Of a stretch of DNA of 64,000 nt, positions 1-8,111 are shown one piece after another. The notes under the pieces are model-generated. The model was not told where the DNA came from, did not search any database, and was given only the letters and a program-made list of their open reading frames with translations. The translations under genes and the position numbers were made by a program. How positions within the stretch are numbered: the stretch's first letter is position 1; each line of letters starts with the position of its first letter. Source of the stretch: Glaciimonas soli (GTDB lineage Bacteria > Pseudomonadota > Gammaproteobacteria > Burkholderiales > Burkholderiaceae_D); NCBI RefSeq assembly GCF_009497155.1, contig NZ_WINI01000008.1:186001-250000 (forward strand). Direction: 5' to 3'.

Positions 1-42
1 TTCAAAAATAAGGCTTACATAAAACAGAATGAAGTAAGTCGT

Positions 43-70
43 AAAAGCGTAGCGTCTTCCGACCTACGCT
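43..70 (-). terminator. Probable intrinsic terminator of the saccharopine-dehydrogenase-family gene
   Basis: A 7-bp stem (AGCGTAG at 46-52 with CTACGCT at 64-70) is followed, when read on the minus strand, by a run of T from the A stretch at 43-46. It lies 23 bases past the stop codon of the minus-strand gene ending at 93, so it is well placed as its terminator. The stem is short, so strength is uncertain. Confidence 0.5.
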
Positions 71-92
71 ACCGACATCCTACAACATGCCC

Positions 93-1184
93 TTAAGCTG
101 CGTAATAACGACCAAAACGATTTGCCAGGAAATCTGCCAGCTTCGCCTCTTCCTGCCGCACCAAACCACGCTGCGGCAACTTCCCTTGCACCACTAAATC
201 TACCATGGTGCAAATACCTGACGCTGTGGTCAGTTGAATGGCCGATAGCAGTTGACCGTTCACCTTTTGACTGTAAATTTTCTTGGCGTAGGTTTCTTGT
301 TCCAGGCGACCATCGCGTATCCCGCTGACCGTGACAAACACCAGTACGACATCTTGCTTGGTGATCGGAATTGCCGTTTCCATCACTTCTTTGAGAATGT
401 GACGACGCTCTAATTGTCCCAGTTGCAAATCGCGCACCAACACTTTAACGATATCGCGATGACCAGGATAGCGCACGGTTTTGTAATTCAGATTATGTAC
501 TTTTCCTGCCAGACTTTCGCACAAAGTACCTAACCCGCCTGACGTATTAAACGCTTCATAATTAATACCATCGAGCGAAAAATGCTCTATCTCTTCCAGC
601 GCTGAAGTTTCACGCAAAGTGCCGTCAACAATGGCTTCGCAAGGGTTGCAATACTCATTGATCAAACCATCGGTACTCCACGTCAGATTGTATTTGAGCG
701 CATTGCTAGGATAGGTTGGCAACGCGCCGACGCGCATTTGAATATCGCGCAATTGTTCGAAACGACTGGCAACATCGTTGGCGACGATAGAAATAAACCC
801 TGGCGCCAAACCACATTGCGGCACAAATGCAGTGCTTGCATCTTCGGCTAATTGCTTGACTACACGCGTGCTGGCGACATCTTCCGTTAAATCAAAATAA
901 TGTGATTTCGCTTTTTTCGCAGCGGTGGCTATCACGTGTGTGAGGAAGTAAGGACAAGCCGACAATGTCACCTGATGACCTTCAATCAAATGCGTGACGG
1001 TAGCTGCATCGGAAATATCCGCGGCAACCACTTTGACATGCGGAAAGGCGGCTTGTCTAACGTATTGCAGGCGCTCAGGATCGCGGTCAGCAACGGTAAT
1101 CTCGTAATCGCCAGTATGAGAGAGCAAATTGAGGATGGCGTCGCCGATTTTTCCAGCGCCTAGCAGAATTAGTTTGGTTTTCAT
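93..1184 (-). CDS. Saccharopine dehydrogenase-family oxidoreductase (probable lysine catabolism)
   Basis: This 363-residue protein opens with a Rossmann nucleotide-binding loop, GAGKIG, at about residues 8-13, and continues as a saccharopine dehydrogenase NADP-binding domain followed by the C-terminal catalytic-type domain (LAPGF near residue 128, then the TSGG stretch). Family members oxidise saccharopine to 2-aminoadipate semialdehyde plus glutamate, or act directly on lysine; the sequence alone does not decide which. I chose the ATG at 1184 because GAGKIG then falls at the usual distance; an in-frame TTG at 1232 would add 16 polar residues. It is divergent from an Lrp/AsnC regulator and near a DUF1338 gene, a combination that fits lysine breakdown through 2-oxoadipate. 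The aldehyde dehydrogenase expected between these steps is not in the window and might lie beyond its left edge. Cytoplasmic. Confidence 0.8.
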   Translation of the reverse strand: MKTKLILLGAGKIGDAILNLLSHTGDYEITVADRDPERLQYVRQAAFPHVKVVAADISDAATVTHLIEGHQVTLSACPYFLTHVIATAAKKAKSHYFDLTEDVASTRVVKQLAEDASTAFVPQCGLAPGFISIVANDVASRFEQLRDIQMRVGALPTYPSNALKYNLTWSTDGLINEYCNPCEAIVDGTLRETSALEEIEHFSLDGINYEAFNTSGGLGTLCESLAGKVHNLNYKTVRYPGHRDIVKVLVRDLQLGQLERRHILKEVMETAIPITKQDVVLVFVTVSGIRDGRLEQETYAKKIYSQKVNGQLLSAIQLTTASGICTMVDLVVQGKLPQRGLVRQEEAKLADFLANRFGRYYAA

Positions 1185-1356
1185 TTTGTTACTTGTCTCG
1201 TGTGATGTTTGATGTGATTCGTGTATTTTCAAAATAGCTAATAAAGCCGCTAATAAATATTGTAAAAGTAAGTGTTGTCAGTTGATAGATAGCAAGTTAT
1301 CGTCATACTGTGTAGTAACAATACATATCGACCAACATAAAATACAAAACGACATC
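1185..1356. promoter_or_regulatory. Divergent control region between the dehydrogenase and the Lrp-type regulator
   Basis: These 172 bases separate two start codons facing away from each other. The stretch is AT-rich, with TAATAAAG- and TAATAAATAT-type tracts around 1238-1260. Lrp/AsnC regulators commonly bind such shared regions and control the divergent enzyme gene; that is inference here. I could not pick out a confident -35/-10 pair or an operator. Confidence 0.45.
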
Positions 1357-1803
1357 ATGAAACAAGAACTTGATGAAATTGACAATAAAATCCTGGCGCT
1401 GTTAATGGACGATGCGCGCTTGCCAATGGCCACTATTGCCAAGCAAGTCGGCATCGCCCGCACCACCGCGATTGCACGCATTGCCAATCTGGAAAAAATG
1501 GGCGTGATTGCGGGTTACGGCGTGCGTCTCAATCACACTTTGTATCAGCCCGCAGTACGGGCATATGTGGGTATTTCCATGAATCCGGGAAACGCCGCCA
1601 CGTTGATCAAAATGCTGCAAAAAATGCCGGAAGTGGAAACCCTGTGCGCGGTCAGTGGGATGGTGGACTATATGTTAACTTTGCGATGTCAATCGACCGG
1701 CACGCTAGATCGCTTGCTGGATCAAATTGGTGCAATTGAAGGTGTGCGGCAAACATCAACCTCGATCATTTTGAGCAATCGGATTGATCGCAGCGCGATT
1801 TGA
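1357..1803 (+). CDS. Lrp/AsnC-family transcriptional regulator
   Basis: A 148-residue protein with the standard two-part Lrp plan: an N-terminal winged helix-turn-helix (LDEIDNKILALLMDDAR, then the recognition region around IAKQVGIARTTAIARI, residues 4-47) and a C-terminal RAM/AsnC ligand-binding domain (about 65-140, with the VSGMVDYML core). Proteins of this family sense amino acids and bind DNA as dimers to octamers. The start at 1357 gives the conserved N-terminus and normal length (about 150); a longer frame back to 1282 has no family-like sequence. Its divergent neighbour is a lysine/saccharopine-type dehydrogenase and the next gene downstream is a DUF1338 enzyme, so lysine or 2-aminoadipate is a plausible effector, but this is inferred from position only. 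Confidence 0.88.
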   Translation: MKQELDEIDNKILALLMDDARLPMATIAKQVGIARTTAIARIANLEKMGVIAGYGVRLNHTLYQPAVRAYVGISMNPGNAATLIKMLQKMPEVETLCAVSGMVDYMLTLRCQSTGTLDRLLDQIGAIEGVRQTSTSIILSNRIDRSAI

Positions 1804-1898
1804 TTTTTGATATGCGTTATTAGCGGATCGACAGCACTATTAAAACAATTCACTTGCAAATGTGTGGCTGATCTCTGAATAATTTACTTTTTACTGTG

Positions 1899-2021
1899 TA
1901 AGTAATACCAAATAATCGATTTGAAAAATAACGCCGTCACTCTCCCGAATGCGGGGATCCAAGTTACATAAGATGGATTCCCGCGTTCGCGGGAACGACG
2001 AAAGCATTTTCAAAATGATGG
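1899..2021 (+). repeat. Short inverted-repeat element, family A, copy 1
   Basis: A roughly 120-bp element built round two facing half-sites, CCGAATGCGGGGATCC and GGATTCCCGCGTTCGCGGGAA, with flanks TAAGTAATACCAAATAAT on the left and TTTCAAAATGAT on the right. Almost the same element, flanks included, recurs in reverse orientation at 39412-39537, and the core recurs at 13318-13391 and in short form near 38070-38101. This is the pattern of a REP/MITE-like non-autonomous element. It fills most of the gap 1804-2083; the remaining bases show only a small TTACTTAATCTC direct repeat (about 2029-2050). Confidence 0.75.
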
Positions 2022-2083
2022 CTTGATCTTACTTAATCTCACTTAATCTCGTTATTCAAATAAATCTAACCGATCACCTATCC

Positions 2084-3142
2084 ATGAACTCTCTTGAATC
2101 ACTTTTGGTAGCCTGCCTGGGTCGTATTGAAACTTTCAGAATGCTACGACTCATGCATATTCCAGTGCAACTCAGCACGAAGAAAGATGATGTAAACAAT
2201 CATCAAGTCACCCGTGCTGAAATTGCCTACGCGCTCAATGTGATGCTGTTCCGCGACTTGCTCGAACGGGTGCCCGAAGGAAAAGCGTATACCGAAGATG
2301 CTATGCATAGCGGACGAAAAGTTTTTTTCGATCACGGTGCGGTTCGCACGGTGCATATACCGCAGTCCGGACAGCTTCCCATCGGAGAAACGGCCATCAC
2401 ACGCTTCCTCGCACCGTTGGGTTATCAATTGAATGAAGTGTATCCACTGCCGCGTTTAAAAATGACTGGGCGCGCTTACTTTCATGCCGATTTTCCAGAA
2501 CAAATGCCGCAATTTTTCGTGAGCGAATTGCATGTCGACCAGTTTTCTCCTGCATTCCAGCAAGCAGCTTCCCGCGTGGTCGCCACATCGCATGATCCCT
2601 TGGATATAACTGCTTTGGCGCTGCTACAGCAGTTACAAGAAGCGCAAACATTGGAATTTGATGCTGCCGTATTTTTGTTGCAATCGTTAGTACGTTCCTT
2701 CGATCGCCAGCATGCGATTCCGACTTTAGATGATTACGAAATTTTACTTAAAGAATCGCAAGAAATGGCGTGGATATCCACCGAAGGTAATGCGTTTAAT
2801 CATGTTACTGATCGCGTCCCGGATTTATCTGCGTTAGCTGAAGAGCAAAAGGCGCTTGGCCGTTCAATCAAACCCAATATCGAAGTGGCAGCCCGGGGCA
2901 CCATGCGTCAAACGGCTTATCGTGCGGCGGAAGTCGAGCGTGTATTTCGAACAGAAAAAGGCTGCGTAGTGCGACGTGTGCCGGGTTCATTTTATGAATT
3001 TATTTCGCGTGATGCGATTATTAACCCTAATAATCCTCTCGGTGAGAAAGTCCTTGATCTGAAATTCGACAGCGGTAATGCCACGGCGATTTTCAAAATG
3101 ACATCCACGGAAAAACCGGAAAAAATCAGCTCAGCAAATTAA
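2084..3142 (+). CDS. DUF1338 protein, probable 2-oxoadipate dioxygenase/decarboxylase
   Basis: This 352-residue protein carries the hallmarks of the DUF1338 family: FFDHGAVRTV at residues 81-90 and STEGNAFNHVTDRV at 232-245, then GSFYEFISRD at 301-310. Known members (HglS of Pseudomonas putida, plant homologues) are Fe(II) enzymes that turn 2-oxoadipate into D-2-hydroxyglutarate with O2, the closing step of a lysine-degradation route. From memory of that work, the metal ligands are two His and one Glu plus a substrate-binding Arg; H84, R88, H240 and E305 here occupy matching motif positions. The protein is shorter than the P. putida enzyme (about 460), so it belongs to the short form. Its placement next to an Lrp regulator and a saccharopine-dehydrogenase relative supports the assignment. 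The exact substrate remains inferred. Confidence 0.78.
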   Translation: MNSLESLLVACLGRIETFRMLRLMHIPVQLSTKKDDVNNHQVTRAEIAYALNVMLFRDLLERVPEGKAYTEDAMHSGRKVFFDHGAVRTVHIPQSGQLPIGETAITRFLAPLGYQLNEVYPLPRLKMTGRAYFHADFPEQMPQFFVSELHVDQFSPAFQQAASRVVATSHDPLDITALALLQQLQEAQTLEFDAAVFLLQSLVRSFDRQHAIPTLDDYEILLKESQEMAWISTEGNAFNHVTDRVPDLSALAEEQKALGRSIKPNIEVAARGTMRQTAYRAAEVERVFRTEKGCVVRRVPGSFYEFISRDAIINPNNPLGEKVLDLKFDSGNATAIFKMTSTEKPEKISSAN

Positions 3143-3195
3143 TCAACCTTTTTTCGAAACCTTGTGCGCATCAGGTTCCGAAAAAGTCTGATAAA

Positions 3196-3229
3196 GCAGG
3201 TCGGAACAGCGTACTACGTTTCGACCTGC
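3196..3229 (+). terminator. Hairpin after the DUF1338 gene
   Basis: GCAGGTCG at 3196-3203 pairs perfectly with CGACCTGC at 3222-3229 across an 18-base loop, about 50 bases past the stop codon. There is no T run after it, so it may be a factor-assisted terminator, an RNA stabiliser, or part of a degenerate repeat; the motif AGGTCGGAA also occurs near 45720. Confidence 0.35.
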
Positions 3230-3394
3230 ATACGCGCCACTCTCCCTCACCTTCCACCCGCAAATCGCCCCATCGCAGATCACTTTTCTTGCGATCTCGC
3301 CAGGATTTGGTAAGATCACCCCTAATATTAGATTTCACATTTGCCTATCTGCTCGCTTTTTGACGTTTTTTGCACTTTTTGTACCCGTTTCGCA

Positions 3395-3429
3395 TTCTTT
3401 CGTGCTTTTTGTGTTCTTTCGTGCTTTTT
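3395..3429 (+). promoter_or_regulatory. Pyrimidine-rich direct repeats in the minC leader
   Basis: The 16-mer TTCTTTCGTGCTTTTT occurs perfectly at 3395-3410 and again at 3414-3429, 19 bases apart, with a looser copy (TTTTTTGCACTTTTTG) just upstream around 3366-3381. The array ends 14 bases before the minC ATG. It could be a tandem operator, an unusual leader, or simple-sequence expansion; no family is recognised. Confidence 0.4.
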
Positions 3430-3443
3430 CGTTTACCTCATTC

Positions 3444-4205
3444 ATGTCAAAAAATAAAATTCGCAAGGCTATCGAAATTAAAATTGCAACAGTGGTGGCA
3501 GTATCCGCAATACTCCACGATGCAAACCTCACTGCTTTGGATACGGCATTAAAAGAAATGACCGGTGGTGTCGCCGATTTTTTCGATAATGAATTTGCCG
3601 TCATCGATGTCGGCGCTTTAAGTGCGACAGATGTGGATCTTGGCAGCATAGTCTGGCCTGAGCTCATCGCATTACTTCGCAATTACCACCTGAATGCCGT
3701 AGCCGTCCGCAACGCTCCCGAATCTATCCATTCTGCCATCGTTACAAGTGGGCTGAGTATTGATAACGTCGTCGCACCGCGCGCCGATATCGCCGCACCG
3801 ACTGCGGCTGCTGCTGAAGCAAAAGCTGCCATCGCTACTGCTGCAGAAATCCCGTCGCCACCATCCGCACCACTTAGCGCGATGATCATTGATACCCCGG
3901 TACGTGCCGGCCAGCGCATTTATGCACGTGGGACGGATTTAATTATTACAGCGATGGTCAATAACGGTGCCGAGATTATTGCTGACGGCAGTATTCATGT
4001 GTACGCGCCATTGCGCGGCCGCGCCCTGGCCGGCGCCAGCGGCAATACCGATGCGCGTATTTTCGCGGCCAGCATGGAGCCAGAATTAGTTTCAATTGCT
4101 GGTGTATATCGTACTTTTGAAAATGGCTTACCTACAGAAATGAAGGGACAAGCTGTACAAATTCGTTTAAATGGCGACAAGATAGACGTACTATCGCTCA
4201 AATAA
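3444..4205 (+). CDS. minC: Septum site-determining protein MinC
   Basis: MinC blocks FtsZ polymerisation away from mid-cell. The 253-residue product has an N-terminal FtsZ-inhibiting domain (about 1-110), an Ala/Pro-rich linker (about 115-150: repeated [16 protein letters not shown]-like sequence), and the C-terminal beta-helix MinC domain (about 155-253) with [42 protein letters not shown] in the usual place, which binds MinD and dimerises. The ATG at 3444 gives the expected MSKNK-type N-terminus; an open frame continuing upstream to 3360 reads through a low-complexity T-rich tract and looks non-coding. minD follows after 97 bases and minE directly after that. Confidence 0.95.
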   Translation: MSKNKIRKAIEIKIATVVAVSAILHDANLTALDTALKEMTGGVADFFDNEFAVIDVGALSATDVDLGSIVWPELIALLRNYHLNAVAVRNAPESIHSAIVTSGLSIDNVVAPRADIAAPTAAAAEAKAAIATAAEIPSPPSAPLSAMIIDTPVRAGQRIYARGTDLIITAMVNNGAEIIADGSIHVYAPLRGRALAGASGNTDARIFAASMEPELVSIAGVYRTFENGLPTEMKGQAVQIRLNGDKIDVLSLK

Positions 4206-4302
4206 CGGCCATAATCGGGGCATTGCGCTATATATCAGTTCGATCAATTTATTTTCAAAATTTTAGCTTTCTCATTTAAAGCTTTCTCAATTAGGAGTTT
4301 TT

Positions 4303-5118
4303 GTGGCAAAAATCATTGTTGTGACATCCGGTAAAGGCGGAGTTGGCAAAACAACTTCCAGCGCAAGTTTCGCATCAGGCCTGGCACTGCGTGGCCATAA
4401 AACAGCAGTATTGGATTTTGACGTAGGCCTGCGTAATCTGGATTTGATCATGGGTTGCGAGCGCCGTGTAGTGTATGACTTGATCAATGTCGTCAATGGT
4501 GAAGCTACCTTGAATCAAGCACTGATCAAGGACAAGCATTGCGACAATCTCTTCATCTTGCCAGCTTCACAAACCCGCGACAAAGACGCCTTGACCGAAG
4601 AAGGTGTAGAGCGCGTGTTGAAAGATTTGGCCGCGATGGATTTTGAATACATTATTTGCGATTCCCCTGCCGGTATTGAGCGCGGTGCCGTGATGGCGTT
4701 AACGTTTGCCGACGAAGCGATCATCGTTACCAATCCGGAAGTGTCTTCAGTGCGCGATTCTGACCGTATTCTTGGCATCATCCAGTCTAAATCACGTCGT
4801 GCAAAAGATGGCGGCGAACCAGTCAAGGAACATCTGCTCATCACGCGCTATTCAGCCAAACGGGTGGATGCCGGTGAGATGTTGTCTCACACCGATGTTC
4901 AAGATATTTTACGCATCCCGCTGGTTGGCATTATTCCAGAATCGGAAACAGTGCTGCATGCATCAAATCAAGGTAATCCAGCAATTCACGTTTCCGGCAG
5001 CGATGTTTCGCAAGCTTATACCGATTTAGTTTCTCGCTTCCTTGGCGAAGAAGTACCTTTGCGTTTCACTACTTACGAAAAGCCGGGCTTCATTGCGCGC
5101 ATTTTTGGAGGGAAGTAA
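4303..5118 (+). CDS. minD: Septum site-determining ATPase MinD
   Basis: MinD is the membrane-cycling ParA-type ATPase that recruits MinC and is displaced by MinE. The 271-residue protein has the deviant Walker A motif GKGGVGKTT at residues 10-18, the DFDVGLRNLDLIMG stretch at about 38-51, Walker B-like YIICDSPAGIE near 117-127, and a C-terminal amphipathic membrane-targeting helix ending GFIARIFGGK. It starts with GTG at 4303, preceded by an AGGAG Shine-Dalgarno at 4293-4297 with a 5-base spacer, so the GTG is well supported. Length matches the family (about 270). The next gene, minE, begins two bases after the stop. Confidence 0.97.
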   Translation: MAKIIVVTSGKGGVGKTTSSASFASGLALRGHKTAVLDFDVGLRNLDLIMGCERRVVYDLINVVNGEATLNQALIKDKHCDNLFILPASQTRDKDALTEEGVERVLKDLAAMDFEYIICDSPAGIERGAVMALTFADEAIIVTNPEVSSVRDSDRILGIIQSKSRRAKDGGEPVKEHLLITRYSAKRVDAGEMLSHTDVQDILRIPLVGIIPESETVLHASNQGNPAIHVSGSDVSQAYTDLVSRFLGEEVPLRFTTYEKPGFIARIFGGK

Positions 5119-5119
5119 T

Positions 5120-5371
5120 ATGGCTTTGCTCTCGTTTTTGTTTCCCACTAAACCGAAAAGTGCTTCTGCTGCAAAAGAGCGTTTGCAAATCATCATCGCA
5201 CGCGAACGTAATGGTCGCCAAGGCCATGATTTTTTGCCAGCGCTACATAAAGAATTGATCGAGGTTATTTCAAAATATACCAAGGTCAATGCGGAGGACA
5301 TCAAAATTTCTTTAGATCGTCAAGGCAACCTCGAAGTGCTGGATGTTAACGTAGTGTTACCTGATGCATAG
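5120..5371 (+). CDS. minE: Cell division topological specificity factor MinE
   Basis: MinE drives pole-to-pole oscillation by stimulating the MinD ATPase. The 83-residue product begins MALLSFLFPTKPKSA, the amphipathic membrane-binding helix, followed by the anti-MinCD region (AKERLQIIIARERN, about 20-33) and the topological specificity domain (ISKYTKVNAEDIKISLDRQ, about 49-67). The ATG at 5120 follows the strong ribosome site GGAGGGAAG at 5107-5115 inside the end of minD, and the spacing of one base between genes implies coupled translation. A longer in-frame start at 5042 lies within minD and is not credible. Confidence 0.96.
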   Translation: MALLSFLFPTKPKSASAAKERLQIIIARERNGRQGHDFLPALHKELIEVISKYTKVNAEDIKISLDRQGNLEVLDVNVVLPDA

Positions 5372-5647
5372 ATGGCACTTTTGCATGCTTAAACTCGGGT
5401 CTCGTTTCCCAATCCAGGGCTGCATACGAAGTGATGTGCCGCCTAAAAAAGATTGGGATAAGTAAATATGCAAAACTGGTGAAAATTTTGAGGGTCGTCG
5501 GATTTCCGATATATAATTATTATAAAATTGCATTTTTAATAATTTCGCAGCCTCCAAACCGATGCATCGGCAAACAGATGAAAATTTCGTGTAAGCGTTA
5601 TCGCACAGGCTGCAATACTTAACAGTACGCCAACGAAGATATCTACT

Positions 5648-6337
5648 ATGAGAATTGCAGTCCTTGACGATGATCAAAGCCAAACCGATTTGGTTTGCCA
5701 GGTACTCACTTCCAGCGGTCATATATGCCATGCGTTCCAAAGCGGCAAAGAAATCCTGAATCAATTACGTAGAGAAAACTACGATATGCTGATTCTGGAT
5801 TGGCAAGTACCGGATCTTAGCGGAGCAGAAGTATTGCATTGGGTGCGTTTTAAACTGCCTCCGACCGTCCCGGTGCTTTTTATGACTAGCCGCTCTGGCG
5901 AAGATGATATTGTTGCCGGCCTCGCTGCCGGTGCCGATGACTATATGATCAAGCCAATTCGTCGAGGAGAGCTGGTGGCAAGGGTACAAGCGCTGTTACG
6001 CCGTGCTTACCCAATACAAAATGCCAGCGAGCAAATTTCTTTTGGCGACTATGTCTTTGAAACCCGCTCTAGTCGCTTGACGTTGTCAGGTGCACAGATA
6101 GAAGTAACGCAAAAAGAATTTGATTTGGCATTGTTGTTTTTCCGCAATCTCGGGCGTCCACTGTCGCGTGCTTATATCCTTGAAGCGGTCTGGTCACGTG
6201 ATGTTGATATCCCATCGCGCACCATGGATACCCACGTCTCACGCGTACGAAGTAAGTTACAATTACGACCAGAAAATGGGTTTAGGCTTGCGCCGGTATA
6301 TAGCTATGGGTATCGCTTGGAACAACTAACTGGATAA
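5648..6337 (+). CDS. OmpR/PhoB-type response regulator
   Basis: The 229-residue protein is a receiver domain (1-120) joined to a winged-helix DNA-binding domain (about 130-226). Receiver landmarks are the acidic DDD at 7-9, the phospho-acceptor D51 in LILDWQVPD, T80 and K102 in MIKPI. The C-terminal half has the trans_reg_C signature (VTQKEFDLALLFFRNLG; RTMDTHVSRVRSKL; YGYRLE). It is the first gene of a three-gene plus-strand unit with the LysM-FecR protein (27 bases on) and the CHASE2 kinase, which is its likely phosphodonor. An AT-rich TATATAATTATTATAAAAT tract around 5508-5528 could hold the promoter. Targets are unknown. Confidence 0.9.
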   Translation: MRIAVLDDDQSQTDLVCQVLTSSGHICHAFQSGKEILNQLRRENYDMLILDWQVPDLSGAEVLHWVRFKLPPTVPVLFMTSRSGEDDIVAGLAAGADDYMIKPIRRGELVARVQALLRRAYPIQNASEQISFGDYVFETRSSRLTLSGAQIEVTQKEFDLALLFFRNLGRPLSRAYILEAVWSRDVDIPSRTMDTHVSRVRSKLQLRPENGFRLAPVYSYGYRLEQLTG

Positions 6338-6364
6338 GGCGCAAAGACTTGCGCAGGAGAAAAA

Positions 6365-8086
6365 ATGCGCAGCTCTTCAGGCTCAAAAACATTTCGAATA
6401 TCACCATTAAAAATCGCAGCGTTTTATACGCTGTTGTTTGCCGTCACATCCTTCGCCAAGGCTGCAGAACCAGTTGTCGTCAACGCCAACACTATCGACA
6501 CTACGGCATTACTAGTTACCCCGTCCACGATTAGCTATCGCGCTAAGTCCGGCGATACATTAATGGCCATTGCAGAACGACTAACCCCAAATCGCAGCAA
6601 CTGGGTTGCACTTGCCAAACTCAATCACATCCGTAATGATCGTACCATTCCGATTGGCACGGCGATTGTGATCCCGGTGTCGTTATTACACGAAGACCCC
6701 AGCAACGCTAAAATCGTCACCCTGTCTGGAACCGTTAACATCAATGCCGCAAATGGCCCCGCGTTACCAGCAGCCGTCGGTACAACACTGGAAGAAGGAG
6801 CGCGGATCGAAACGGGCAATAACAGTTTTGTTACCTTGGCTCTATCCGATGCATCACGCATTGCATTACCGTCTAATAGCCAAATCAAACTGACCGTGCT
6901 GCGTGTTGCTCGCTATACCAACACGCCTTTGACAGAAGTGACATTGATGCAGGGGCGGATAGAGTCGCAAGTGTCGTCGCTCAAAAAAAATAAAGGGCGC
7001 TTCGAGGTTCGTTCGCCACTAGCCGTGGCAGGTGTTCGAGGCACTGATTTTCGGGTAGATTTCCACAATGGAGAAATGGCGACGGAAGTCCTGAGTGGTG
7101 GCGTAGCAGTTGCACTTCCACAACGCCCTGCCGCGCTGACGCTGCAACCGGGGCAAGGAAATATTAGTGACGCACATGCTGTCGGCAAAGCGGTAAAATT
7201 GCTGCCAGCCCCAAATTTCGCCGACTACCAAGCTGTGCAAGAGCGTCCAACGTTACACTTCAAACTCGTACCAAACAACGATGCGCGGAGTTTCCGCGCA
7301 CAAGTCGCCACTGATCCGCAGATGCAAAACATCCTGACAGAGATCAGCAGCAACAGTGAAAATCTCAATATACCCGGCCTCGCGGATGGCAGTTACTTTA
7401 TGCGTGTCACCGCCGTTGATAAGCTAGGCTTACAAGGCATTCCAAGAGTCGATGGCTTTACCCTGCATGCGCGACCAGAACCTCCTTATCCCCTGCAACC
7501 AAAGGGAAAATCACGTGGCACGCCGGTCGCCTTCACTTGGGCAGAAGTGGCAGATGCGCAGGCTTATCATCTGCAGGTGGCGAGCGATGAGCATTTCTCG
7601 CAACCTATCATTGATGAACCGGCAATCCCGTCGACACAGTTCTCTACCGAGAAATTGGCCCTGGGCCATTACTTCTGGCGCGTCGCTACGATTGCGGATA
7701 AAGATGGCAAGCCAAACCATGGTCCCTTTGGCGATCCGCAATCCTTGCAACTCATGTCTGCGCTGCAATTACCCAAACTGCCAGATGCTACGGATGGACC
7801 GTTATCGCTGAGTTGGCCAAGTGAACCAGGGCAGAAATTTGTACTCGACATTGCTCGCGACGCGGCGTTTTCCACTTTGTATCTGACGCAAGAATTGGAC
7901 ACTCCCGAAATCACCGTTCCGCGACCACCTAACGGCACTTATTTCATCCGTATAAAAGCCATCGATCCTGATGGTTATGTCAGCCCATATTCAACAACAC
8001 AAAAAATTTATTTCGGCAGCCGCTGGGTAACCAGTGATGGCTCACCGTTACTCAATAGTGGCGGCATCACGCCAGCGGGTTACTAA
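6365..8086 (+). CDS. Exported LysM-FecR domain protein with repeated beta-sandwich modules
   Basis: The 573-residue product begins with a signal peptide (hydrophobic about 15-32, likely cleavage after AKA at 31-33). A LysM domain (about 56-104: SYRAKSGDTLMAIAERL) should bind peptidoglycan. A FecR domain follows (about 115-250; EGARIETGNNSFVTLALSD, RSPLAVAGVRGTDFRV). Residues about 285-565 form three related 80-90-residue modules, each ending in a G-(S/H/T)-YF-(M/W/I)-R-(V/I) strand, like fibronectin type III folds. It lies between a response regulator and a CHASE2 histidine kinase, so it is probably a periplasmic accessory that reports cell-wall state to the kinase; this is inference. An ATG at 6365 with AGGAG a few bases upstream (6355-6359) supports the start. 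Confidence 0.82.
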   Translation: MRSSSGSKTFRISPLKIAAFYTLLFAVTSFAKAAEPVVVNANTIDTTALLVTPSTISYRAKSGDTLMAIAERLTPNRSNWVALAKLNHIRNDRTIPIGTAIVIPVSLLHEDPSNAKIVTLSGTVNINAANGPALPAAVGTTLEEGARIETGNNSFVTLALSDASRIALPSNSQIKLTVLRVARYTNTPLTEVTLMQGRIESQVSSLKKNKGRFEVRSPLAVAGVRGTDFRVDFHNGEMATEVLSGGVAVALPQRPAALTLQPGQGNISDAHAVGKAVKLLPAPNFADYQAVQERPTLHFKLVPNNDARSFRAQVATDPQMQNILTEISSNSENLNIPGLADGSYFMRVTAVDKLGLQGIPRVDGFTLHARPEPPYPLQPKGKSRGTPVAFTWAEVADAQAYHLQVASDEHFSQPIIDEPAIPSTQFSTEKLALGHYFWRVATIADKDGKPNHGPFGDPQSLQLMSALQLPKLPDATDGPLSLSWPSEPGQKFVLDIARDAAFSTLYLTQELDTPEITVPRPPNGTYFIRIKAIDPDGYVSPYSTTQKIYFGSRWVTSDGSPLLNSGGITPAGY

Positions 8087-8111
8087 ATTTTAGTTTTAAC
8101 TTGCCAAACAA

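Noticed and set aside
1-92. Possible gene end at the left window edge
   Set aside because: Only a hairpin is visible; no reading frame with recognisable protein enters from the left.
3360-3443. An N-terminal extension of MinC
   Set aside because: The added 28 residues come from a T-rich direct-repeat tract; the normal MinC N-terminus starts at 3444.
5372-5647. Gap after minE examined for a small RNA or gene
   Set aside because: The region is AT-rich with a plausible promoter near 5510-5530 but shows no hairpin-terminator pair or coding signature.
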